Origin: an uncultured Verrucomicrobiota bacterium
GTDB lineage: Bacteria > Verrucomicrobiota > Verrucomicrobiae > Verrucomicrobiales > DEV007
Assembly (NCBI GenBank): GCA_902591645.1
Contig: CACJBM010000044.1
Location: 1 to 18,092, forward strand
DNA length: 18,092 bases
Direction of reading: 5' to 3'
Below, piece after piece: positions 6,917-15,349 of this stretch (the first letter of the stretch is position 1; every line of letters starts with the position of its first letter). The position numbers and the translations under genes are program-made. Below the pieces are notes generated by a model that saw nothing but the letters and a program-made list of their open reading frames with translations, ran no database searches and had not been told where the DNA came from.

Positions 6917-8455
6917 ATGAACAAATCATTAATCCAATCAATCATCATCATTGGAATAGTTTTATCACCATCAAAAATCTTTTCACAGCAACTCGTTGCT
7001 CCTAAAAAAAGGCCAAATGTACTCCTTCTGGTTGCCGATGATATGAACTGGGACAGTCCTGGTTGCTTTGGTGGAGCGGCTCCTGAAATCACCCCGAACA
7101 TCGACAGACTCGCTGATGAGGGGATCCGTTTTTTTAACGCTCATGTAAATATCTCTATTTGTACTCCATCACGGAGTGTCATGCTGACAGGGCTTTACCC
7201 TCAAAACAATGGGGCGAAGGCTTTCCAGAGAATCCTTCCAAATATTCAAACGCTTCCTAACATATTAAATGAGAATGGATTCCTTTGTGGAACCATAGGC
7301 AAACCGCTCAATCAGCAGGAACTGTTTCGTTGGTCAGTCACTTATCAATGGCAAGGCGTAGGAGACGAAGACGAATGGGGAAGAGACCCTAATGTCTATA
7401 AAAAGTTCTGCTCTTCATTTTTTCAGATGGCAAAAGGTTCCAAGCAGCCATTCTTTCTGATGGCAAGCTCACACGATCCGCACCGTCCATACGGTAGAGG
7501 CAAGAACGAAAAAAAACACTTTGAGAGAATAGAGTCATCCAAAACATTCACGAGCAAGGAAGTAGTCATGCCTAAATTCATTCCAAATCTTCCTGATACG
7601 AGAAAAGAAATGGCGGCATATTGCACCTCGGTTCGCAGGTTAGATGATATGATGGGCACGATCCTAGATGAACTGAAGAAATCAGGTCACTACGATAATA
7701 CCATCGTTATCTTTCTCTCTGATCACGGGATGTCTTTACCCTTTGCAAAGACCAACTGCTACGTTCAAAGCACCAAAACACCGCTCATTATCAGGTGGCC
7801 TGGCACAACCATTAAAGGCTCTTCGGATAAGGAGCATATGATATCAACAGTGGATCTCATGCCTACTATTCTTGAAGCAGTTGAAATATCCAGCAATGCG
7901 CCGACTGACGGACGGTCCTTTCTGCCGCTACTCAAAGGAGATTCTCAGGAAGGGAGAGATGCTGTTTTTACACAATTTAATCACATCCATGGGAGGACCC
8001 CGTACCCGATGCGGTCAGTGATTACCAAAGAATATACATATATCTTCAACCCATGGTCTAACGGGAAGCGTGCCTACAGAGCAGCACCTATGCAGGGACT
8101 CTCATTCAAGGCGATGCAAATAGCTGGCAAAGATAATCCTCAAATAAGAGCCAGAGTCCATCATCTACAGCACCGGACAGTTGAAGAATTCTACGACCTT
8201 AGAAAAGACCCTCACTCTATTGATAACCTCTTAATTTCCAAAGAGAGTCAATCGGGATATGAAAAAGAGATTTCTAAGTTAAGGGATAAAATGCTCGAAT
8301 GGATGATTGAATTTAAAGATCCAGCAATTAATGCTTATAAAAATCGCCAATCACCTGAGTCACTTGAAAAATTTATGGAACGATTCACCGCAAACGCAAG
8401 AGCAGAGAAAGAAGCCTTGGTCCCCTATGAAAAGGCAAAAGGGTATCGGTTTTAG
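6917..8455 (+). CDS. Secreted type I (formylglycine) sulfatase
   Basis: This 512-residue protein starts with a hydrophobic signal peptide (about residues 1-24) and then the sulfatase N-terminal signature PNVLLLVADD, whose D41-D42 are metal ligands. The catalytic motif is C82-T-P-S-R86, the C-x-P-x-R pattern whose cysteine is converted to formylglycine. Other family landmarks are SSHDPHRPYG, LSDHGMSLPFAKTN, TPLIIRWPG and EFYDLRKDP near the C-terminus. The HDPHRPY plus 'PFAKTN' combination recalls N-sulfoglucosamine sulfohydrolase-like enzymes, so the substrate may be an N- or O-sulfated polysaccharide; this sub-assignment is tentative. It needs a formylglycine-generating enzyme encoded elsewhere. 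The gene diverges from the PSCyt/DUF1501 pair over 47 bp, suggesting shared control. No Shine-Dalgarno precedes the ATG. Confidence 0.95.
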   Translation: MNKSLIQSIIIIGIVLSPSKIFSQQLVAPKKRPNVLLLVADDMNWDSPGCFGGAAPEITPNIDRLADEGIRFFNAHVNISICTPSRSVMLTGLYPQNNGAKAFQRILPNIQTLPNILNENGFLCGTIGKPLNQQELFRWSVTYQWQGVGDEDEWGRDPNVYKKFCSSFFQMAKGSKQPFFLMASSHDPHRPYGRGKNEKKHFERIESSKTFTSKEVVMPKFIPNLPDTRKEMAAYCTSVRRLDDMMGTILDELKKSGHYDNTIVIFLSDHGMSLPFAKTNCYVQSTKTPLIIRWPGTTIKGSSDKEHMISTVDLMPTILEAVEISSNAPTDGRSFLPLLKGDSQEGRDAVFTQFNHIHGRTPYPMRSVITKEYTYIFNPWSNGKRAYRAAPMQGLSFKAMQIAGKDNPQIRARVHHLQHRTVEEFYDLRKDPHSIDNLLISKESQSGYEKEISKLRDKMLEWMIEFKDPAINAYKNRQSPESLEKFMERFTANARAEKEALVPYEKAKGYRF

Positions 8456-8558
8456 TTTATACAATCGCATTGGATCAGTTGAAATAAGATTTTTTCCTGT
8501 AGTCTGAAGAGTATGCAGTTCCTCGTTAATATCTTCTATGAGAATAAGAAATAGATTG

Positions 8559-9578
8559 CTAAGGAATTGAAAGACCAAGTTCTTTTTTCACGGCAGAACT
8601 GAGGGCAGGTCCTCGTAAATTAGTAGATACAATCTTTCCTTCTTTACCGACCAGAAAAGTGGCAGGAATAGATGTTATTCCATATTGCTTGGCCAAAACG
8701 TTATCCCAACCTTTACCATCAAAGGCTTGTGGCCAAGGCATGTTTTTATCTTTAACAAATGATTTTAACTTTGCTTCATCCTTGGCCTTATCTAGTGAAA
8801 TTCCAATAATCTCAAAGCCTTTGTCGTGATAGTCTTCATAAGCTTTACGTACATTTGGTAGTTCTGCTATACAAGGCCCGCACCAAGTGGCCCAAAAATC
8901 AATTAGTACTACTTTCCCTTTCATGTCTGCAAGGTCAATTTCTTTGCCTGCCAAGCTAGTGAATTTCAGTTCCATAACTTCACCGACTCCTGGCCTATTT
9001 AACTCACCGGCATCTAGCTTATTTAACTCTGCATCTACCTCCTCTGCCCATTCAGATATGGCTTTTTGGAATTCAGGGTCGTCAACAGCATCCATGAATA
9101 CCTGAGTCATAATAAAAGGCAGTAGGCATGATATGAGAGAAAAAACTAAGCCTATTACTACTACAAGCATTCCCCGTTTCTTTGTAACGAGAACTATGAT
9201 TAGGCCGATAATCGCAAGAATTAATGCAATGACTCCTAAGGGCAAAGCCAAAAACCCAATAAACGGGATCCATGAAATCGCTGCAGTAACCAAAGCAAGG
9301 ACAATAGAAATAATTCCCAGTACCAATGCGGCTTGGCTCTCCTCTGAAGACGATTTTTTAACTTTCAACTCTTCAGTAACGGTAGCCCCATGAACGTTTT
9401 GTTGAGGAGATTTTATAGCTACTTTCCGATCTTCTATGAACCGATTTAATGAAATCCACTCCTTATCTTTATAAATATAATCAGTTAGTAAAATTGTTCC
9501 TTCCTTAAAATTTTTCCTGATCTGGTCCATAGTATAAGGTCCAGATTTCTGACCATTTTTACTTATCCAATATTTCAT
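8559..9578 (-). CDS. GYF domain - three TM - thioredoxin (TlpA/ResA-like) protein
   Basis: The protein has 339 residues. Residues 1-50 (KYWISKNGQKSGPYTMDQI...) match a GYF_2/DUF4339-type domain. Three hydrophobic segments follow at about 83-103, 106-131 and 137-161. The basic stretches before the first helix and between helices two and three (KKRG) place those loops inside, so the C-terminal part should face the periplasm. That part (about 200-339) is a redoxin/thioredoxin-fold domain with the active site W232-C-G-P-C236 (FWATWCGPCIAELP) and the cis-proline segment TSIPATFLV. It is therefore probably a membrane-anchored thiol-disulfide oxidoreductase, similar in its exported part to TlpA/ResA, which reduce apocytochrome or other thiols. 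The many CxxCH proteins around it make cytochrome maturation a reasonable guess, but not a demonstrated one. It converges on the sulfatase gene and lies back to back with the DUF1592-class gene at 9744. Confidence 0.9.
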   Translation of the reverse strand: MKYWISKNGQKSGPYTMDQIRKNFKEGTILLTDYIYKDKEWISLNRFIEDRKVAIKSPQQNVHGATVTEELKVKKSSSEESQAALVLGIISIVLALVTAAISWIPFIGFLALPLGVIALILAIIGLIIVLVTKKRGMLVVVIGLVFSLISCLLPFIMTQVFMDAVDDPEFQKAISEWAEEVDAELNKLDAGELNRPGVGEVMELKFTSLAGKEIDLADMKGKVVLIDFWATWCGPCIAELPNVRKAYEDYHDKGFEIIGISLDKAKDEAKLKSFVKDKNMPWPQAFDGKGWDNVLAKQYGITSIPATFLVGKEGKIVSTNLRGPALSSAVKKELGLSIP

Positions 9579-9743
9579 ATGAAAATGTTAGACTATTGAG
9601 ATGAGGAGAAAATTATAATTTTATAGCTTTATTATAATGACTTCTTATCTAAATTTTAACTCAAATTTATTCACTTGGAATCGTAATATTTCAGATGTTT
9701 ACACAGTCTTGCGATTTGTTACGTTCCTTTGATAAGTTATCAC

Positions 9744-12431
9744 ATGGCAAAACCGCTAGCGACAATAAAGTATTATTTGATTGCATTGTTTTTGTCTGGG
9801 ATTTGCTCATCAACGTTAGCTGAAGATCAAAAGGATCATGAGCTTAACTGGAATAATCAGGTCTCACTGATCGAAGCCAATTACAAGAAAGATGCACGGC
9901 CATTGTTTGCTAAGCATTGTTTCCGGTGTCACGGGGAGAAAAAAAAGAAAGCCCAGATGCGTCTTGACCTCTTTGATGGTAGGCCCAGAGACAAAGACCT
10001 TTTCCTATTAAAAGAAATACTGGAACAATTGCATGATCATGCGATGCCTCCTGAAGACGAACCGCAACCTAGTGAGGGAGAATCTGAGACACTGCTACAA
10101 TGGATAAAGCAAGCACTGGCTACTGCAGAAAAACGACCTCAAAAAAAGAATGGATCTTCTCGGCGTCTGACTGTTGCGCAATATAGAAACACGTTAAGGG
10201 AACTTCTTGGAATTGATGATGACCTGACAAAAATACTCCCACCTGACAGCGTTTCCAAGAATGGATTCCTAAATAATGAGCAGACCATGCTGCTAACACC
10301 ACACTTGATCGAATCTTACTTTGGCATTGCAGAAAAAGCATTAGCAATAGCTATCGTCGATGAAGATTCCAAACCCATCATCCAAAACTTTAAAGTCATT
10401 CTAGGTTCCAATATCAATCCTCAATCCCACAAGGATAAGTTAATACTGAATGGTGGAAGAATCTTGCCCAACCAAGATCTAAAAATAACACAACAAACTC
10501 CAATAAAATCATTTCCTTTCACACCTTTCAGGATGAAAGATGAATTCGATTTTATTGAAGGTTATAAGGGAAATGGAACGGTAAGAGGATGGCGCAATTT
10601 CAAAGGTATTCACCATGCGATCTTTGGAGTCATGATTGGATCAGGAGGAGGATTTAAGCAAAAAAATTCTTATCAAATGGTCAAGGAAGGACTTCTCTTA
10701 CGCCCTGCCCTTCCTGGCATTTATTCTAACTGGTCTCCGGGCCAACCTCTTCCTTGGGGCCTAGCTCCAACACTATCTATTCCTGTACGAGAACTTCCTA
10801 AAAATGGTGATTTCCGTATAACGGTAGAAGCTGCTCGGCATCTTGATGTAATCGAAGAAGGTGATAAAAATAACGTGGGTAATCGATATCCAAAGCTCGG
10901 CGCCTACCTCGGAATACGCCGCGACTGCGGAATTACATTTACCCAGATAGAAGAACCAAAAGCTGTCCTATCAGATGATCTGAATAAATATATTTTTGAA
11001 GGACCAATGAGCGGATTCCCGAGTTCTGATCTCGAAAAAGGGAATGCAAATTATTTAGCTGGTCTCCATGAAATTGGAATTCGCAGCGAATTTACTGACG
11101 ACCGCGAAATGCCACGTTTGCTGGTTCATTCTATCGAGTTTGAAGGGCCCTATTATGAAAACTGGCCACCATATTCTCACAGAAATATTTTTATTAAATC
11201 CAAGGCAAAAGAAGGGTCCGAAGAGTATGCCGATGATATTATCAAGCACTTTCTAGAAAGAGCATTCCGACGCCCTCCCACTAATGAAGAAATCACAATG
11301 ATGAACAAAGTTTGGAATGATTCGTTCTCAAAGACCAAAAACTTTCAAGATAGCATCAAAGACACTCTAATGGTCATTTTAACATCTCCACAGTTCCTGT
11401 TTCTAATTGAAGAGAGTCAAGGCCCACAAGCAGAACCGGTTCACTCATTCGAACTCGCTTCGAAACTGTCCTATTTCCTTTGGAATGGTCCCCCTGACAA
11501 AGATCTACTCGATCTCGCTTCTCAGAAAAAGCTCACCGCCTCAATCAAATCACAAACCGAACGAATGGTTCGAGATCAACGCTTCAATAGGTTCACGGAA
11601 AGATTTGTGTCTGAATGGTTGGGCCTTGAGAAATTTGATGTCGTCGAAGTGGACCATAGTCGGTTCCCAAAATTAACTACTTCGATGAAGAAGCAACTCC
11701 GCAAGGAACCTATCGAAACTGTAAAATATTTATTCCAGAAAAACCTTCCCCTGAAGAAACTAGTTCGATCCGACTTCATCCTAGCAAATGAAATGGTGGC
11801 CAGTTATTACGGGTTAGGAGATAAAACGGAATCAGGATTTGAATTTGTTTCATTACAGCACGATAGCACGTCATTGGGAGGCATTCTTACACAGGCCGCT
11901 ATTCTGGCCGGCCTCTCTGATGGCCGTGAATCTAACCCCATCAAACGAGGTGCGTGGCTGGCACGTAAAATAATCGCCGAGCCGCCCGATGATCCTCCGC
12001 CAAATGTTCCCGAATTACCTGAAGACAATGAAACCAAACTTACACTAAGAGAAAAACTCGAACAGCATCGGAACCAGAAAGGCTGTATGGAGTGTCATGC
12101 CAAAATTGACCCTTGGGGCCTTCCGCTCGAAGAGTATGATGCGGGTGGATTATTTAAACAAAAAAAGATAGTTGATGCTCAGTCCACACTCCCAGACAGA
12201 TCAAAAATCTCCGGCACAAATGAACTCAAAGATTACCTTACCAAGGAGCGTATCGATCAGTTGGCTTTCAGTTTCATGAAACACTTATCTACCTATGCGA
12301 TTGGAAGGAATCTCAGCTACCATGAAATTCAATACCTAAAGAAAAATAGTGGACCATTAAAAGAGGCTGGATATCCGGTCCTAGATATTTTGCAATTCAT
12401 TGTTCAAAGCCCAATCTTCCTCGAAAAATAA
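9744..12431 (+). CDS. Secreted DUF1592-class cytochrome-like protein (PSCyt1...PSD2)
   Basis: From the ATG at 9744 the protein is 895 residues with a Sec signal peptide (cut near STLA, residue 26). Domains in order: PSCyt1 at about 45-115 with haem site CFRCH (59-63) and a later AMPP; PSD3/DUF1587 at about 140-202 (RRLTVAQYRNTLRELLG); a 290-residue segment I do not recognise; PSD5/DUF1595 at about 492-557; PSD4/DUF1592 at about 569-691 (LSYFLWNGPPD); PSCyt3/DUF1588 at about 711-803 with CMECH (781-785) and IDPWG; PSD2/DUF1585 at about 836-895. Two haem sites are complete. The frame opens earlier with TTG at 9729, which only adds five residues; the ATG gives the better signal peptide. It leads a four-gene plus-strand cluster and is followed by two DUF1552 genes. 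Function is unknown for this family; secreted electron transfer is inferred from the haem sites. Confidence 0.93.
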   Translation: MAKPLATIKYYLIALFLSGICSSTLAEDQKDHELNWNNQVSLIEANYKKDARPLFAKHCFRCHGEKKKKAQMRLDLFDGRPRDKDLFLLKEILEQLHDHAMPPEDEPQPSEGESETLLQWIKQALATAEKRPQKKNGSSRRLTVAQYRNTLRELLGIDDDLTKILPPDSVSKNGFLNNEQTMLLTPHLIESYFGIAEKALAIAIVDEDSKPIIQNFKVILGSNINPQSHKDKLILNGGRILPNQDLKITQQTPIKSFPFTPFRMKDEFDFIEGYKGNGTVRGWRNFKGIHHAIFGVMIGSGGGFKQKNSYQMVKEGLLLRPALPGIYSNWSPGQPLPWGLAPTLSIPVRELPKNGDFRITVEAARHLDVIEEGDKNNVGNRYPKLGAYLGIRRDCGITFTQIEEPKAVLSDDLNKYIFEGPMSGFPSSDLEKGNANYLAGLHEIGIRSEFTDDREMPRLLVHSIEFEGPYYENWPPYSHRNIFIKSKAKEGSEEYADDIIKHFLERAFRRPPTNEEITMMNKVWNDSFSKTKNFQDSIKDTLMVILTSPQFLFLIEESQGPQAEPVHSFELASKLSYFLWNGPPDKDLLDLASQKKLTASIKSQTERMVRDQRFNRFTERFVSEWLGLEKFDVVEVDHSRFPKLTTSMKKQLRKEPIETVKYLFQKNLPLKKLVRSDFILANEMVASYYGLGDKTESGFEFVSLQHDSTSLGGILTQAAILAGLSDGRESNPIKRGAWLARKIIAEPPDDPPPNVPELPEDNETKLTLREKLEQHRNQKGCMECHAKIDPWGLPLEEYDAGGLFKQKKIVDAQSTLPDRSKISGTNELKDYLTKERIDQLAFSFMKHLSTYAIGRNLSYHEIQYLKKNSGPLKEAGYPVLDILQFIVQSPIFLEK

Positions 12432-12453
12432 TATCCAATCTATAAACCCTTAA

Positions 12454-12485
12454 AACACAGTATTTACCACCATTAATATTGTGTT
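12454..12485 (+). terminator. Stem-loop after the first DUF1592-class gene
   Basis: Bases 12454-12464 pair with 12475-12485 to give an 11-bp stem with one G-T pair and a 10-nt loop. A T5 run follows only nine bases later (12496-12500), so it is not a textbook intrinsic terminator. It could slow or stop transcription, or protect the mRNA 3' end, just before the candidate promoter of the next gene. Confidence 0.35.
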
Positions 12486-12498
12486 AGAAATGTGGTTT

Positions 12499-12527
12499 TT
12501 GACCTTTATCAAAGTAAGTCCTATAAT
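12499..12527 (+). promoter_or_regulatory. Sigma70-like promoter for the first DUF1552 gene
   Basis: TTGACC (12499-12504) is separated by exactly 17 bases from a perfect TATAAT (12522-12527). Transcription would start near 12534, leaving a leader of about 30 nt before the ATG at 12565. It is the best-matching promoter in the window. It suggests the two DUF1552 genes can be transcribed apart from the upstream cytochrome gene. Confidence 0.55.
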
Positions 12528-12564
12528 ATTTTAAACTGCGTCAATTTAATCCATTATTACTTTA

Positions 12565-13902
12565 ATGCCTGACACATTTAAACTTGATCGTCGAACCGTC
12601 TTGAAGGGCATTGCAGGAACGGCTCTACCGTTGCCGGTTCTTGAAGTGATGGGAGAGGAGGTATTAGAAAAAGTACCTCGTCGGTTCTGTGCGCTTTACA
12701 CCGCTAACGGTATGTCACTGCCAAAAAGTTCTCATGGCATTGACGATTGGAGTTGGTTCCCTAAGTCAGAAAAGGACGGTTCTTTTGTCTTTGGAAAGTC
12801 CACTGAGCCTTTGAGCCCTTTCCGGAAAAAGTTAAGTTTTCTTGGTGGCCTTTATCATGGGAACGGTCCCAAGAATGATCCGCACGTATGTTCAGACATG
12901 TGGCTGACAGGAGCACCTTTACAAAACCCTCAGCCAGGAAAGTTCAACTCAGTGGGACTGGATCAAGTCGTCGCACTACACACTAAAAAATATTGCAGAC
13001 AACCCTCTCTTGTCCTTTCCGTGGATGCGGGGACTGGATACGTTTCCAGAACTGGAACAATTTCATATAATCTTGAAGGAAAGCCAATCCCTGCCGAGAA
13101 CAACCCGAGACAAGTCTTTGACAGATTATTCCGTGGCGATCGAGCTTCACTTAAAATACAACGTGATCAACTTCAAAGAAGAATCAAGTTAGTAGATGCT
13201 GTTCTAGAAAATGCTCGAACATTGAACCGAAGACTGGGCCGATCAGACCGAGACAAAATGGACGAATATCTCACAACTCTTAGTGAAGTTGAAGCTCGCC
13301 TCATCGCCTCGGAAAAATGGATTGATATCCCTATCAAGAAACAGGACTACTCGCATCTTAATCTTGAAGTGACCTCTGAAGGAGAGCCTAAGGATTATTA
13401 TCGTAATATGTTCGACCTGATCACACTGGCATTCGATGCAGATATCACGAGGAGTGTTAGCTTCATGATGAACCGCGAAGATGGCATGGGAATCAGTGAT
13501 ACGTTTCCCCGTAAATTAGGTATCAAGAGTACTCATCACAGTCTTTCTCATGCTCAGGACAAGAACGGCCAACTGAACTTTGCTAAATACGATAAGTTCC
13601 TCAGTGAACAGCTTGCCTACTTCTTTGGAAGGTTGGACACATATAAGGATGCCAAAGGCAGCTTGCTGGATAATACTATCGTTCTTTATGGTAGTGGAGC
13701 CAGCACCACTCACCTTTCAAAAAACTTGCCTACGCTAATTGCTGGAGGGAATAATATGAAACTCAAGCATGGTCAATACATAAGGAAAGGAGACACGCTG
13801 ATGTCTAATGTATTCCTAAGTATTCTGCAATCAATGGGCATCAGAGAATCTTCCTTCGCTGACAGCACTGGAGCCTTGTCGGATTGGATATTTCCAGTCT
13901 GA
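12565..13902 (+). CDS. DUF1552 family protein, Tat-exported (first of a pair)
   Basis: The 445-residue protein begins with a twin-arginine signal, DRRTVLKG (R9-R10), followed by a hydrophobic stretch with no strong lipobox. Family features include [11 protein letters not shown] after the signal, [10 protein letters not shown] and a following [13 protein letters not shown] segment, [12 protein letters not shown] near the middle, the coiled LSEVEARL region, and the C-terminal [14 protein letters not shown]...[13 protein letters not shown] block. Its length agrees with that of the paralogue downstream. It has no CxxCH and is not itself a haem protein. It lies 133 bp after one DUF1592-class cytochrome gene and 78 bp before a second DUF1552 gene. 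The Tat signal implies export after folding, possibly with a bound metal. No reaction is known. The ATG has no Shine-Dalgarno. Confidence 0.93.
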   Translation: MPDTFKLDRRTVLKGIAGTALPLPVLEVMGEEVLEKVPRRFCALYTANGMSLPKSSHGIDDWSWFPKSEKDGSFVFGKSTEPLSPFRKKLSFLGGLYHGNGPKNDPHVCSDMWLTGAPLQNPQPGKFNSVGLDQVVALHTKKYCRQPSLVLSVDAGTGYVSRTGTISYNLEGKPIPAENNPRQVFDRLFRGDRASLKIQRDQLQRRIKLVDAVLENARTLNRRLGRSDRDKMDEYLTTLSEVEARLIASEKWIDIPIKKQDYSHLNLEVTSEGEPKDYYRNMFDLITLAFDADITRSVSFMMNREDGMGISDTFPRKLGIKSTHHSLSHAQDKNGQLNFAKYDKFLSEQLAYFFGRLDTYKDAKGSLLDNTIVLYGSGASTTHLSKNLPTLIAGGNNMKLKHGQYIRKGDTLMSNVFLSILQSMGIRESSFADSTGALSDWIFPV

Positions 13903-13922
13903 GATTGATATGAGTATTTATG

Positions 13923-13940
13923 TTTGGTTCTTAGACCAAA
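13923..13940. repeat. Small palindrome between the two DUF1552 genes
   Basis: TTTGGT (13923-13928) and ACCAAA (13935-13940) form a perfect 6-bp inverted repeat with a 6-nt spacer, 40 bp before the next ATG. No T-tract follows, so a terminator is unlikely. It could be an operator or an mRNA processing hairpin. A weak -35/-10 pair (TTAGAC at 13931-13936, TATAGA at 13953-13958, 16-base spacer) overlaps it. Confidence 0.3.
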
Positions 13941-13980
13941 TAAGTGTTAAATTATAGACCTAAAGGACATTATAAGTGTA

Positions 13981-15336
13981 ATGAATTTATCCAGAAGAAA
14001 ATTCCTTAAAGTTAACGGCGCGGTTCTTACTTTGCCTTTCATGCCTTCGCTCGCTGCAGCGACCAAGAAAGGGACAAAGCCATCCAAGAAACTGGTCATG
14101 ATGTATATTCCAAACGGGATCGTGCGGAGAGGTTTCTTTCCGGGTGAAGAAGAAGCAAATTTGCCAGGTTTTGTTGGTGGTTTTAATGCTGATAAAACTA
14201 AGAACAAAGTCCGAAAGGAAAATAAGCCAGGAATCTATCCTCTCGAGCTAACCTCAACAATGCAACCGCTCAAGGGGCACACTAAGGACGTGACCCTAGT
14301 GACCGGAATGGACCGGACTTTCAAAAATGGCCAGGACGTCCATGCACAGGGTGCCTCATGTTATCTGACCAGCGTTTCTCCGGAGCAGGCTGCAGAAAAA
14401 GGCATGCGGTATCCGAATGGCAGGAGCCTCGATCAGGTCATCGGTGATCATGTTGGGCAATCGAGTGTTTTCAACACACTCGAAATTAGCTGTAACGGAT
14501 TCACAAAACCCAAGGAGGGTATCTATTTTAACAACATTTCCTGGTATGGACCGGATAAAATTGCTCCTTCAATTAAAGATCCCCAAAAGCTCTATGAAAG
14601 ACTCTTCATGGCGGACTCCTATCAGACCCACTTGACTGAAATCACTGACCTTGTCCTTGAGGATGCCAAATCGCTCTCAAGGAAGCTCGGTCGCGAAGAT
14701 AAGGAAACGCTCGGCGAATTCATGGAAATGATACGGAACATTGAGGTCCGTATCGCCAAACAAAAGAAAATGATTTCTGATGCGGATATCCGTATTCCGA
14801 AAGACCAGATCCTGCCCAGAGGTGAGTACATTAAACTCCAGGCTGATCTGATGCTTCTGGCATTTCAAATGGGCATCACGAACATTAGTACTTTCATGAT
14901 AGGTCCTGAAAGATGGGACGCCACTTTATTATATGAAGGTGTTTTCGATAAGCCTGTCCAGCATCACAACATGACCCACAACCAAAAAGGGGACGGTTGG
15001 AAAGGAGTACAGAAGATCGACATTTTTCACATGGAGCAATATGCTTACCTCATATCTAGGATGAAAGAGCTTAAGGAATCGGATGGAAGCTCCATGCTCG
15101 ACAACTCTATAGTTACTTATGGCGCTGCCTTGGGTGATGGAGCAACTCACCAGTTCTTTGATCTTCCATTCATAGTTGCTGGAAAGGGGCAGGGACAAAT
15201 CAAGCAGGGAAAATTCATTCAGTGCAAGAGTGGAACACTGAATTCCAATATGTGGTTGTCAATAGCAAAGCTCATGGGCGTTGAAATGGACGCCTTTGCT
15301 GACAGTTCCGGCGTCATCTCTGATCTTTGGGCATAA
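13981..15336 (+). CDS. DUF1552 family protein, Tat-exported (second of a pair)
   Basis: The 451-residue protein starts MNLSRRKFLKVNG, a full twin-arginine consensus (S-R-R-x-F-L-K), with a hydrophobic region ending near LAAA. It shares with its neighbour the MYIPNGIV segment after the signal, a VTGMDRTF...HAQGASCYLTS region, NGRSLDQVIGDHVG, a helical LGEFMEMIRNIEVRIAKQ stretch, and a C-terminal LDNSIVTYGAALGDG...FDLPFIVAG block. The two paralogues are clearly diverged, so this is an old duplication or a separately acquired partner. The sequence AAAGGA at 13962-13967 lies 13 bases from the ATG, rather far for a Shine-Dalgarno. The DUF1592-class gene downstream starts 13 bases after the stop, so these two are very likely one transcription unit. 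No enzymatic role is known for the family. Confidence 0.94.
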   Translation: MNLSRRKFLKVNGAVLTLPFMPSLAAATKKGTKPSKKLVMMYIPNGIVRRGFFPGEEEANLPGFVGGFNADKTKNKVRKENKPGIYPLELTSTMQPLKGHTKDVTLVTGMDRTFKNGQDVHAQGASCYLTSVSPEQAAEKGMRYPNGRSLDQVIGDHVGQSSVFNTLEISCNGFTKPKEGIYFNNISWYGPDKIAPSIKDPQKLYERLFMADSYQTHLTEITDLVLEDAKSLSRKLGREDKETLGEFMEMIRNIEVRIAKQKKMISDADIRIPKDQILPRGEYIKLQADLMLLAFQMGITNISTFMIGPERWDATLLYEGVFDKPVQHHNMTHNQKGDGWKGVQKIDIFHMEQYAYLISRMKELKESDGSSMLDNSIVTYGAALGDGATHQFFDLPFIVAGKGQGQIKQGKFIQCKSGTLNSNMWLSIAKLMGVEMDAFADSSGVISDLWA

Positions 15337-15349
15337 GATTAATTTTTCA

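Noticed and set aside
6870..6941. Longer N-terminus of the PSCyt/PSD1 protein from TTG at 6941 or ATG at 6929
   Set aside because: It adds polar residues before an otherwise clean signal peptide, overlaps the sulfatase coding start, and would contain the candidate promoter. The GTG at 6869 fits better.
8456..8558. Bidirectional terminator between the sulfatase and thioredoxin genes
   Set aside because: I looked for a stem-loop in this convergent gap and found no convincing one.
9729..9743. TTG start for the left DUF1592-class gene
   Set aside because: It adds only five residues before the ATG at 9744, which already gives a full signal peptide; TTG is the rarer start.
9579..9743. Promoters in the AT-rich gap between the thioredoxin and cytochrome genes
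   Set aside because: TATAAT-like sequences occur on both strands (around 9631-9638), and TTTACA-16-TACGTT lies at 9698-9725. In such AT-rich DNA none stands out enough to annotate.
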